This document shows, one piece after another, positions 1 to 5,378 of a stretch of DNA of 5,378 nt. The notes beneath the pieces are model-generated. The model had not been told where the DNA came from. It searched no databases and saw only the letters and a program-made list of their open reading frames with translations. The first letter of the stretch is position 1. The number at the start of each line of letters is the position of its first letter. A program made the translations under genes and the position numbers. The stretch is from JACRBK01 sp964427955 (GTDB taxonomy: Bacteria; Chloroflexota; Anaerolineae; Aggregatilineales; Aggregatilineaceae), in the NCBI GenBank assembly GCA_964427955.1, contig CAYRWY010000410.1, forward strand, positions 1-5,378. Direction: 5' to 3'.

Positions 1-277
1 GTTGGTTGGAGGTCGCCGAGTTGTACAGGTTGGCCGCGCCGCCCACCGTCTTCGTGTCGGCGTGCGCCTGCCCCGGATCGCGCTCGGTCACTTCCGGATC
101 GTGCCCGGCTTCGCCCGCCACCGCCCAGCCGTCCGGGGAGTCGAGGGTCCAGGCATTGAAGCCCGGATTCGCCAGTTGTTCCGCGCTGAGCGTGGGCGTG
201 ATCAGGACCGCGGTCGTCGAAAACGTCAGACCGCCCCCGGCCAGACCAGGCGCCAGGCGTCGGGCCACGTCGATCAC
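1..277 (-). CDS. Partial putative tail fibre/adhesin with carbohydrate-binding-like N-terminal domain (3' end outside window)
   Basis: Reading from GTG at 277-275, the frame stays open for 92 codons to the window edge. After a short lead (MIDVARRLAPGLAGGG...), residues 35-52 read QLANPGFNAWTLDSPDGW. This NPGF-x-W...PDGW pattern is typical of the first strand of beta-sandwich carbohydrate-binding domains of the CBM4/9 type. Residues 53-92 (VAGEAGHDPEVTERDPGQ... to AANLYNSATSNQ) continue in the expected style of that fold. I infer a secreted or virion-attached sugar-binding protein, plausibly a tail fibre or adsorption accessory, because it directly follows a hub and a candidate receptor-binding gene. 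The start is supported by a GGGAGG motif just upstream and by a GTGA overlap with the preceding stop. A second GTG at 268-266 is possible but sits farther from that motif. The total length and C-terminal domains are unknown. The reading frame is firm; the function is tentative. Confidence 0.68.
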   Translation of the reverse strand, partial: MIDVARRLAPGLAGGGLTFSTTAVLITPTLSAEQLANPGFNAWTLDSPDGWAVAGEAGHDPEVTERDPGQAHADTKTVGGAANLYNSATSNQ

Positions 278-786
278 GAGACCTCCCGCGCCCAAAACTG
301 GGGGTGCAGGTCGAGGTTCGCTGTTCCGGCCCCGGCGTAAATCGTCGCCGCGCCCGTGCCGGTGATCTTCCACCGCAGGGCGAGGGTGTGCGCCCCCGCC
401 GCCAGGCCGGTGACCAGGTAGGTGAACGACAGCGGCCCGCGCCCGGTCGCCTGCTCCAGCGCGATGAAGCCGTCATCGCCGGCCACCCCGCCGATGCCGT
501 CCACCTGGAGGTCGAAGTAGACGCGGCCATCAGTCGCTTTGTGGACCACCCCGCAGAAGCCCACCAGGAGGTCGCCGCCGGTGGTGGTCACGGACAGCGT
601 CAGCTTGGCGGTACTCACGTCGGCCCAGGCGGTCGCCGTCGTCGTCAGATCGGCGGCTTCGTTCAGCTCGTAATGCGCCGTCGGCGGGTCCTTCAAGGCC
701 CGGAGGTTGTCCACCAGGTCGGTGTTCCACTCCGCGGCGGTGACCATATGGTCGGTCGTGAGGGGGGTCGGATTCGTATAGGCCAT
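274..786 (-). CDS. Putative phage tail fibre / receptor-binding protein, 170 aa
   Basis: This is a complete 170-residue protein starting MAYTNPTPLTT and ending HPQFWAREVS. Residues 14-32 contain MVTAAEWNTDLVDNLRALK, a pattern (TAAEWN...VDNLR) that recurs near the N terminus of phage tail fibre and tip-attached proteins, probably as a short helical attachment segment. From about residue 45 the protein is strand-rich: alternating hydrophobic stretches (KLTLSVTTTGGDLLVGFCGVV, VYFDLQVDGIGG, LSFTYLVTGLAAGAHTLALRWKI) suggest a jelly-roll-like beta-sandwich. No catalytic motif is visible, and there is no signal peptide or membrane segment. Its place just after the hub fits a receptor-binding or tip-decorating role, which is inference. 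The ATG at 786-784 is chosen because TAAGGAG precedes it by seven bases. The longer in-frame start at 948 would overlap the hub gene by about 150 bases and has no such support. A virion structural protein without receptor activity is the main alternative. Confidence 0.8.
   Translation of the reverse strand: MAYTNPTPLTTDHMVTAAEWNTDLVDNLRALKDPPTAHYELNEAADLTTTATAWADVSTAKLTLSVTTTGGDLLVGFCGVVHKATDGRVYFDLQVDGIGGVAGDDGFIALEQATGRGPLSFTYLVTGLAAGAHTLALRWKITGTGAATIYAGAGTANLDLHPQFWAREVS
282..287 (-). promoter_or_regulatory. Ribosome binding site GGGAGG for the GTG-started gene
   Basis: GGGAGG on the minus strand lies four bases before the GTG at 277-275. The spacing is short, but the motif is strong. 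Together with the overlapping upstream stop (GTGA) it favours this GTG as the true start. The site lies inside the last codons of the preceding gene. Confidence 0.55.
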
Positions 787-793
787 CGTGTCG

Positions 794-800
794 CTCCTTA
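794..800 (-). promoter_or_regulatory. Strong ribosome binding site TAAGGAG overlapping the hub stop codon
   Basis: The minus strand reads TAAGGAG followed by seven bases and then ATG at 786-784. The TAA at 800-798 is also the stop codon of the hub gene, so a ribosome terminating there sits on the Shine-Dalgarno sequence of the next gene. This fixes the start of the 170-residue protein and suggests coupled, probably efficient, translation. Confidence 0.85.
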
Positions 801-3182
801 CAAGGCCAGCCGCGTGCTGGTCCCCAACTTGCCGAAGGTGCTGTGCCCCAACTGCCAGTAGGTCAGCGGCGGCACCGGTCGGGTATGCAGGGTGACTTCC
901 GAGACGTCGCCCGCGGAGAAGCGGTATTCCGCGCCGGTGACCAGACATTTCTGGGATGAGACCCCGCTCTGCTCGTCCGAGATCTCGACCAGGTCGAGCA
1001 GCTCCAGGGCGAACAGGTGGGTCGATCCTGCCTCGCCGGGGGTGTCGTACACCGCGCCATCGAAGAGCAGCCGCGGGTCCTTCTGGCGTGACAGCAGATA
1101 GCTGGCCAGCGCCGATGGAAACGGCCCCACCACCGGCAGGTCGAGCTGATACTCGTCCGGCAGCCGGCCATACAGGCTGATACTGGCGGCGTCCTCCGCC
1201 GTGACGGTTTCCGTGGAAAACGGGCTGAGGCCGGTGCCGGTGACCTGCAGGTCCAGGATGTACAGCGCGCCGATGGCGTCATTCCTGAATGTAATCTCGA
1301 TCCCGCTGGCCGTGATCACCCAGGACGCCCAGACGCGCTGGGGGAGGGTGTTGGTGTAGTCGAAGCCCGTGCCGTCCACCCGATCATTGACGCGGTAATG
1401 GGTGCCCGCTATCAGAGTATCCACGTCGAGCGCGCCGATGCTGTTCCCGGCGGCATCCTTGAACGGCAGCTTGAGCGTAGACGGCGCGGCAGGCACACTC
1501 GCCGACCAACGTACCGCCGTATTCGGGTCTACGCGGAACACTCCGGCGCTTTGCGCGATCACCCCGTGGGTCAAGGCCAGGCGCGGGGTATAGGTGACAC
1601 TTACCACGTTCTTGCAGTCGGCGCGGCTGACGCGCAGGTTCGAGAGTTCGCTGTGGGTATTGTCCAGCACCAGGTCGGCGGGCCGGTTGGCGGCGGCAAA
1701 CAGGAAGCTGCCATTGCGGAACACCGGCTGGCCGTCGCGCCCAATGACGAACAAGCCGTATTCGGCATTCACGATCTGGCCGATCACCGTCGCGGCGTTG
1801 ACCTGCTCGTCGCCCCAGGCATCCGCCGCGTACTCGAACGTCCGCACGCCCCGGTCATAATCCAGCGTGCCGCCGGGGCCGTCCTGCCCGCCCGTGAGCG
1901 TCGCCCCGCTGGCGGTGATATTGGCCGCCCCGCTGGTCAGTGCGATGGCGTTGCCATACGACCCGCGCGCTCTGGCCGTCAGCGTGACGACGCCGTCCAC
2001 GAAAAACGACATGCAGGTGGTGGGCAACGTGGCCCACGTCGAGCCGTAGGAATAGGTCTCGGTCTTTCCCGGATAATTGGCCGCCGAGTTTCCCCAAATG
2101 AAGAAATTCGAGGCATCCGAGGCCGCGGCGGACGATTCGATCACCAAGAGATCGCCGGGCTGCACCGTGAAGGAACCAGGGAACACCTTTTCGTACCACG
2201 CGCCAACGCCCGTGACCTCGCCCGCCGTCAACGTCAGGGTGGCGTTGGGATCGACCGGCGTGCTCGACGCCCTGCCCGTCGCCGGATCGCGATGGACGAC
2301 CTTGACCGTCGCGTCGAGCGGGGTGCCGGACTTGTAGAGGTAGAGTTTGACCCGGTCTATCGTCCGGCTGGGAATATCACCGGGCCAGATCATGACCGCG
2401 GCGGCCAGCTTCACGGTGTTGCCGATACTGATTCCCCCGCCCGTGGACGTCTGGCCGATCGCGGGCAGGACCGTGGCAGTCACCTGAGGATGGGCTGCCG
2501 TGCCGATGCCGTAGCCCGTGCTGCCGGGGTTGCCGTCGTTGATCGCCTGATAGAGATTGATGGTCGCCTCTCCGGCATACACCCCGGTGTAGACCTGGTA
2601 AGGCGCGGTGACGGTAGCCGGCGTCGTTTTGAAGGTATAGGTGACGTCCCCGATGGTCACGGTCTGATCCAGGCCCACCAGGCCGGTCACCGTGAACGAG
2701 CCGGTGGCCGCCGGACAGCGGAAGACGGCAGCCCCAATCAGCCGCAGCAGGTCGTCCGCCTTACAGAGCTGCTGGAGAGGCAGCGCCAGGCTCGTCTCCT
2801 CCTGGAAGTCGGCCATCTTGTCCTCGGCCAGCACCGTCACCGTGCGCGGGCCGTACAGGTTGGACGTGATCTGCCACTCGGTGATCGTGCCCACGAACAG
2901 GATGTAGACCACCGTCGCGATGGTGGCCGTCACCTTGACCGGCAGGCCGTGCACCAGCTTGCCGTAGTGCGGGCCGCCGGTATTGCCGGGCGAAAACTGC
3001 CGGTCGGCATTGTCCAGGGTGAGCGTGAGCTGGCCCACCGCGGCCACGCGCGATAGCTCGCCCGGCTCGGTGATGCCCAGCGTCGCGCTGCCGTCCATCA
3101 CGACGGCCTGCACCTCGTCGCCAGCGTCAAAGCCGTCCTTATCCCAGTCGATATGGATCGTCAGGTCTGCATCCAGACTCAT
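798..3182 (-). CDS. Phage tail hub/tip protein with nested beta-rich domain insertions, 794 aa
   Basis: This is a large virion protein immediately downstream of the tape measure gene, where distal-tail and tail-associated hub proteins sit in siphophages. Residues 1-160 form a beta-rich region (LTIHIDWDKDGF, QLTLTLDNADRQFSPGNTGG, GPRTVTVLAEDKMADFQ) typical of the first hub domain of this family. Residues 437-500 (TLDYDRGVRTFEYAADAW...AEYGLFVIGRDGQPVF) look like the continuation of that hub module. The C terminus YWQLGHSTFGKLGTSTRLAL has the W-x-LG...LG-x-STRL ending I recognise from related phage tail proteins. Between them, about residues 161-436 form an apparent insertion. No peptidase or lysozyme motif is visible, so a purely structural role is likely; it may combine Dit-like and Tal-like functions. 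The ATG at 3182-3180 overlaps the tape measure stop as ATGA, and only a weak, widely spaced AAGGGA (3199-3194) precedes it, suggesting coupled translation. A minor tail protein is the alternative name. Confidence 0.85.
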   Translation of the reverse strand: MSLDADLTIHIDWDKDGFDAGDEVQAVVMDGSATLGITEPGELSRVAAVGQLTLTLDNADRQFSPGNTGGPHYGKLVHGLPVKVTATIATVVYILFVGTITEWQITSNLYGPRTVTVLAEDKMADFQEETSLALPLQQLCKADDLLRLIGAAVFRCPAATGSFTVTGLVGLDQTVTIGDVTYTFKTTPATVTAPYQVYTGVYAGEATINLYQAINDGNPGSTGYGIGTAAHPQVTATVLPAIGQTSTGGGISIGNTVKLAAAVMIWPGDIPSRTIDRVKLYLYKSGTPLDATVKVVHRDPATGRASSTPVDPNATLTLTAGEVTGVGAWYEKVFPGSFTVQPGDLLVIESSAAASDASNFFIWGNSAANYPGKTETYSYGSTWATLPTTCMSFFVDGVVTLTARARGSYGNAIALTSGAANITASGATLTGGQDGPGGTLDYDRGVRTFEYAADAWGDEQVNAATVIGQIVNAEYGLFVIGRDGQPVFRNGSFLFAAANRPADLVLDNTHSELSNLRVSRADCKNVVSVTYTPRLALTHGVIAQSAGVFRVDPNTAVRWSASVPAAPSTLKLPFKDAAGNSIGALDVDTLIAGTHYRVNDRVDGTGFDYTNTLPQRVWASWVITASGIEITFRNDAIGALYILDLQVTGTGLSPFSTETVTAEDAASISLYGRLPDEYQLDLPVVGPFPSALASYLLSRQKDPRLLFDGAVYDTPGEAGSTHLFALELLDLVEISDEQSGVSSQKCLVTGAEYRFSAGDVSEVTLHTRPVPPLTYWQLGHSTFGKLGTSTRLAL
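1875..2702 (-). other. Outer inserted domain in the hub protein, residues ~161-436
   Basis: Residues 171-238 (LDQTVTIGDVTYTFKTTP..., then INDGNPGSTGYGIGTAAHPQ and VTATV) match the first half of a domain familiar from many phage tail proteins: a TVTIGG-TYTF hairpin, an N-L-x-x-AIN helix and a glycine-rich AHP-VTA turn. Residues 398-433 (VVTLTARARGSYGNAIAL...GATLTGGQDG) match its second half, the LTA-x-x-x-G-x-x-GN...LTGG segment. The flanking sequence reads as a continuous hub module if this block is removed. Family resemblance is from memory; the boundaries are approximate. Confidence 0.6.
1992..2462 (-). other. Inner beta-sandwich domain inserted within the outer one, residues ~241-397
   Basis: About 157 residues separate the VTATV strand from the VVTLTARA strand, which are normally joined by a short hairpin. 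The block contains DRVKLYLYKSGTPLDATVKV, GAWYEKVFPGSFTVQPGDLLVIES and NFFIWGNSAANYPGKTETYS. This order (V-x-L-x-L-x-K-x-G, then W-x-x-x-x-F, then V-x-PGDLLVIES, then a final aromatic strand) is typical of jelly-roll domains on fibres and carbohydrate-active proteins. A sugar-binding role is inferred. Sampled 60-base lines here are 55-62% GC against 67-70% in lines on either side, weakly supporting a separate origin. Confidence 0.55.
3179..3182 (-). promoter_or_regulatory. ATGA stop/start overlap between tape measure and hub genes
   Basis: TGA at 3181-3179 ends the tape measure gene and ATG at 3182-3180 begins the hub gene, giving a four-base overlap. With only a weak ribosome binding sequence upstream, termination-reinitiation probably couples the two and ties hub output to tape measure translation. 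Confidence 0.8.
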
Positions 3183-5378
3183 CGTTTCGTCCGTCCCTTC
3201 TTGAGTAAGGTCTTGTTTTGCCGCCGTGCCTCGCGGTCCAATTCCCGCAGGAACTGGCGCGGGTTGTTGATGCCGTTCAGGGTGATGCCGCCATAGAAGT
3301 TGAAAGCCTCCCCGCCTGCACCCGCCAGTGCGGGGTAGGAGCCTGCCGGATAGGCCGTGCCCGACTCGCGGGGAACGAAGAGTTCGGGCTGTGCGCGACG
3401 GCCAATCCAGTAAGGCTGTCCGGCCTGATAGTCGCCGCCGGAATCCTTAGAAGGAATCGGATTGTCTGGGATGTCGATTTTGAGCGACGCGTCGAGTGTT
3501 CCGAATGGCCCCAGATCTTTATGAATACTCCCGAAGTCGATTTCGTTCGGCATTGCGGCATTCAGTAGTTCGATGAGCTTTCCAGGCAGGCTGGCCAGGG
3601 CATCCGTGATGCCGTCGATCAGTGTGTTGCCCAGTGACTTCCCGGTATCGAGCAAGCCCGCCAGCCACTCGGGGATCAAGGTAGGTAGTTCAGCCAGTTT
3701 CGATTTCAGTGACCAATCCTCGTCGCCTGTGAACCCCTTCATGAAGGGATCGATAACGTTATCGATCATCCAGGCGCTGATATTCACGAATGCATTAGCG
3801 ATGCCTGCTAATATACTTTCCCCGACCTGTGCACCTGCACTCTCGACATTACCACCGCCGACTTGCCCCGTGGTACCCTCAACGAGCTTGTCGCCCATCT
3901 GCTTGCCAATCGCTTCGGCTTTGTCTCCTCCACCCCCACCACTTAGGGCAGAAATGAGAGGGCGAATGACATGAGACATCACCCAACTGGGGATATCGCC
4001 GATGCCCGACGCCAGTCCATCGAGGAGTTGACGGGCGGCCTCACCGGCCCCTCTGGAAATATCCTGAACAAGCACCGGGTCATCGACCCACCCGGTGAGC
4101 TTGTCCTTGACGAAATCAGGCAATGCTTCAATACCCACTTTAAAGGCGTCGAAAGCGGTATTCCACCCCTCAATGCCCTCGGCGACTTTGGTGAGCGCCT
4201 GGATGCCCGCCCATTTGCCGATCTCATACAGACCGTTGGTCAGATTCCGAGCACCCTGTACAGCCCGGTCGAAGCCCTCAGCGACTTTGGTGAGCGCCTG
4301 GATGCCTGCCCACCTGCCGATCTCATACAGACCGTTGGTCAGATTCCGGGCGCCTTGTACAGCCCGGTCGAAGCCCTCGGCGACTTTGGTGAGTGCCTGG
4401 ATGCCTGCCCATTTGCCGACCTCAGCTAGGCCGTTGATCAGATTCCGGGCGCCCTGCGTGGCGCGGTCGAGACCTTGCTTCAGAATGTCAAGTGCCGTGC
4501 CGTCCTTGAACGCGTCCCATAGTTTGTCAACGGCGTCCTTGAATCCAAGGAAGTTCGTTTCATAGGCCACCACCACACCGAGCGCGAGGATCAAGGGCCA
4601 GGCGGATAAGGCCGTGGCGGCCAATGTGCCTGCCAGCGTGCCCAGGGTGCTCACCACGCCGAGTATCCCCGTCGCGATAGTAGGTGCGATCATGGCTCCC
4701 AACGCCACCCCGATCACGGCGATACTCTCCGGACTCAGCTTCGAAATGGAATCCCCGAGCCAGTCGGCGGCCTCGGCCACCGCGTCCAGCGCGCCGCTCT
4801 GGTCGATCCACTCCGCAAACTCGCTCAGGGCCGGAATGCCGACGCCGTCCACCCACTGCCCCAAGCGTTCCAGCGCCGCGATGGCCACCAGCAGCCCCTT
4901 TTCGATATACGGCCCCAGCGCATCCGTCAGTCCCATCTTGACCGTGCGGGTGAAGCGCTCCCAGGCAGCCCGCGGCCCGCGCTGCATGGCCCGCCCCGCC
5001 CGGTCGGTGGCCCCGATGACGTCCTCCAGGCCCTCGCCTGCGGTATCCATCGCCAGCAGGGCATTTTCGCCGACTTCGTTCCACTTCTCGCCGAAGAGCT
5101 GCGTGCCCAACCTGGCACGCTCCAGCGGATCGTCGATTTTGCGCAGTCCGTCCAGGGCCGCCTTGAGCATGGCCTCGCCACTAGCTTTGCCGCGCACGAA
5201 GTTGTAATTCATATCGCCCAGGCCCATGGCATACATCGCGGCCTGGCCCGATCCATCCACGAGTCCCTTGTTAAACTCCGTTACGGCCTGGCCGAGCACC
5301 TGGGCATCTTTCGCGCCGCCCCCCATCCCGGTCTCAAGGATGGAGAGCATCTCAGATGCGCCGAAGCCCATATCCTTG
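3179..5378 (-). CDS. Phage tail tape measure protein, C-terminal part (5' end outside window)
   Basis: Tape measure proteins set tail length during assembly and pass through the tail channel into the host envelope at infection. The frame is open to the window edge upstream of the first ATG (5371), so that ATG is probably internal; residues here are numbered from it. Residues 56-135 (GKASGEAMLKAALDGLRKIDDPLERARLGTQLFG...) fit the end of the conserved TP901-like core. Residues 216-240 and 250-270 are strongly hydrophobic possible membrane segments, as is common in this family. Residues 301-399 hold three 33-residue tandem repeats. Residues 441-604 hold looser amphipathic repeats. Residues 645-673 (GGDYQAGQPYWIGRRAQPELF, then VPRESG) are the conserved C-terminal GG-x-x-x-AG-x-PY...PELFVP signature of tape measures. 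The basic tail TLLKKGRTKR ends the protein. GC falls over the central portion (about 3440-4560). No lytic domain is visible in this part. Confidence 0.93.
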   Translation of the reverse strand, partial: KDMGFGASEMLSILETGMGGGAKDAQVLGQAVTEFNKGLVDGSGQAAMYAMGLGDMNYNFVRGKASGEAMLKAALDGLRKIDDPLERARLGTQLFGEKWNEVGENALLAMDTAGEGLEDVIGATDRAGRAMQRGPRAAWERFTRTVKMGLTDALGPYIEKGLLVAIAALERLGQWVDGVGIPALSEFAEWIDQSGALDAVAEAADWLGDSISKLSPESIAVIGVALGAMIAPTIATGILGVVSTLGTLAGTLAATALSAWPLILALGVVVAYETNFLGFKDAVDKLWDAFKDGTALDILKQGLDRATQGARNLINGLAEVGKWAGIQALTKVAEGFDRAVQGARNLTNGLYEIGRWAGIQALTKVAEGFDRAVQGARNLTNGLYEIGKWAGIQALTKVAEGIEGWNTAFDAFKVGIEALPDFVKDKLTGWVDDPVLVQDISRGAGEAARQLLDGLASGIGDIPSWVMSHVIRPLISALSGGGGGDKAEAIGKQMGDKLVEGTTGQVGGGNVESAGAQVGESILAGIANAFVNISAWMIDNVIDPFMKGFTGDEDWSLKSKLAELPTLIPEWLAGLLDTGKSLGNTLIDGITDALASLPGKLIELLNAAMPNEIDFGSIHKDLGPFGTLDASLKIDIPDNPIPSKDSGGDYQAGQPYWIGRRAQPELFVPRESGTAYPAGSYPALAGAGGEAFNFYGGITLNGINNPRQFLRELDREARRQNKTLLKKGRTKR
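3560..4051 (-). repeat. Degenerate ~35-aa protein repeats in the tape measure C-terminal half
   Basis: Three segments of the tape measure protein follow the same pattern. Residues 441-479 contain GAGEAARQLLDGLASGI, then IPSWVMSHVIRPLISAL. Residues 511-549 contain GAQVGESILAGIANAFVNIS, then AWMIDNVIDPFMKGF. Residues 574-604 contain GKSLGNTLIDGITDALASLP, then GKLIELL. The shared core is G-x-x-hydrophobic-x-x-GI followed by a W- or P-containing turn and a second helix. Residues 485-500 (EAIGKQMGDKLVEGTT) may be a half unit. They are diverged and visible only at protein level, and suggest helical hairpins from old internal duplication. Confidence 0.55.
3735..3767. repeat. Two abutting perfect palindromes (14 bp and 20 bp) inside the tape measure gene
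   Basis: Bases 3735-3748 read CCCTTCATGAAGGG, which equals its own reverse complement. Bases 3748-3767 consist of GATCGATAAC followed directly by its exact reverse complement. The two share base 3748. They encode residues of the peptide MIDNVIDPFMKG of the tape measure protein, in one copy of the degenerate repeat. The second contains two GATC and two ATCGAT sites. There is no unpaired spacer. Function is unknown. Confidence 0.85.
4176..4472 (-). repeat. Three tandem 99-bp (33-aa) repeats in the tape measure gene
   Basis: The unit is exactly 99 bp and keeps the reading frame; copies begin at 4176, 4275 and 4374 on the plus strand. At protein level the unit is FDRAVQGARNLTNGLYEIG, then R/K-WAGIQALTKVAEG. 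By hand alignment the copies at 4176 and 4275 differ at about 7 of 99 bases, while that at 4374 differs from its neighbour at about 18, so the last duplication is fairly recent. Each unit is likely helical with regularly placed aromatic residues. The array is flanked by LWDAFKDG (284-291) and FDAFKVG (407-413), which may be a remnant of an older repeat boundary. Confidence 0.92.

Noticed and set aside
787..797. The only noncoding gap, considered for a promoter or terminator
   Set aside because: Eleven bases are too few, and they are accounted for by the ribosome binding site and its spacing.
787..948. N-terminal extension of the 170-residue protein to an ATG at 948
   Set aside because: It would overlap about 150 bases of the hub coding sequence. 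The extra residues are out-of-frame translation of the hub C terminus, and TAAGGAG clearly marks the ATG at 786.
1398..3056. A 552-codon open frame on the plus strand, antisense to the hub gene
   Set aside because: It is rich in R, G, H and A in the way of antisense frames of GC-rich genes, has no recognisable domain, and the minus-strand frame encodes a clear tail protein with coupled neighbours.
3447..3462. Short inverted repeat TCCTT-AG-AAGGA, considered as a hairpin terminator
   Set aside because: It has only five base pairs and no following T-run, and it lies within the conserved C-terminal coding part of the tape measure gene.
4176..4472. Direct repeats considered as a CRISPR array or iteron origin
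   Set aside because: The units are contiguous without spacers, exactly 99 bp, in frame, and translate to a conserved 33-residue motif within a tape measure protein.
3573..5207. Several plus-strand open frames of 130-200 codons opposite the tape measure gene
   Set aside because: They mirror the repeats and composition of the tape measure gene, have serine/proline/arginine-rich shadow compositions, and lack plausible ribosome binding sites or domains.

Overview
The window is a fragment of the tail and adsorption module of a tailed, siphovirus-like phage or prophage. All real genes lie on the minus strand, so transcription runs from high to low coordinates. In that order they are: the C-terminal 732 complete codons of a tape measure protein (3179-5378, 5' end outside the window), a 794-residue tail hub/tip protein (798-3182), a 170-residue candidate tail fibre or receptor-binding protein (274-786), and the first 92 residues of a GTG-started protein with a carbohydrate-binding-like domain (1-277, 3' end outside the window). 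The only noncoding DNA is the 11 bases at 787-797. I see no RNA gene, transposon, CRISPR array, promoter or terminator.

The genes are tightly packed and look co-translated. The tape measure stop and hub start overlap as ATGA. The hub stop TAA is part of the Shine-Dalgarno sequence TAAGGAG of the next gene. The third and fourth genes overlap as GTGA. The functional order is the usual one for long-tailed phages: tail length control, then the hub at the tail tip, then host-surface recognition proteins.

The DNA is GC-rich overall (sampled 60-base lines at the 5' end of the tape measure fragment are 72-78% GC). There is a lower-GC block of about 48-53% in sampled lines inside the tape measure gene, at roughly 3440-4560. 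No host gene is present, so the host cannot be named. The composition fits a high-GC bacterium, and the architecture of the hub and fibre proteins resembles phage genes I associate with environmental, possibly Chloroflexota-type, genomes; that association is weak.

No new defence or mobile system is visible. The points worth a second look are an apparent Russian-doll domain insertion in the hub protein, three 33-residue tandem repeats in the tape measure protein, two abutting perfect DNA palindromes (14 and 20 bp) inside the tape measure coding sequence, and a pair of small downstream genes that are candidate receptor-binding proteins.
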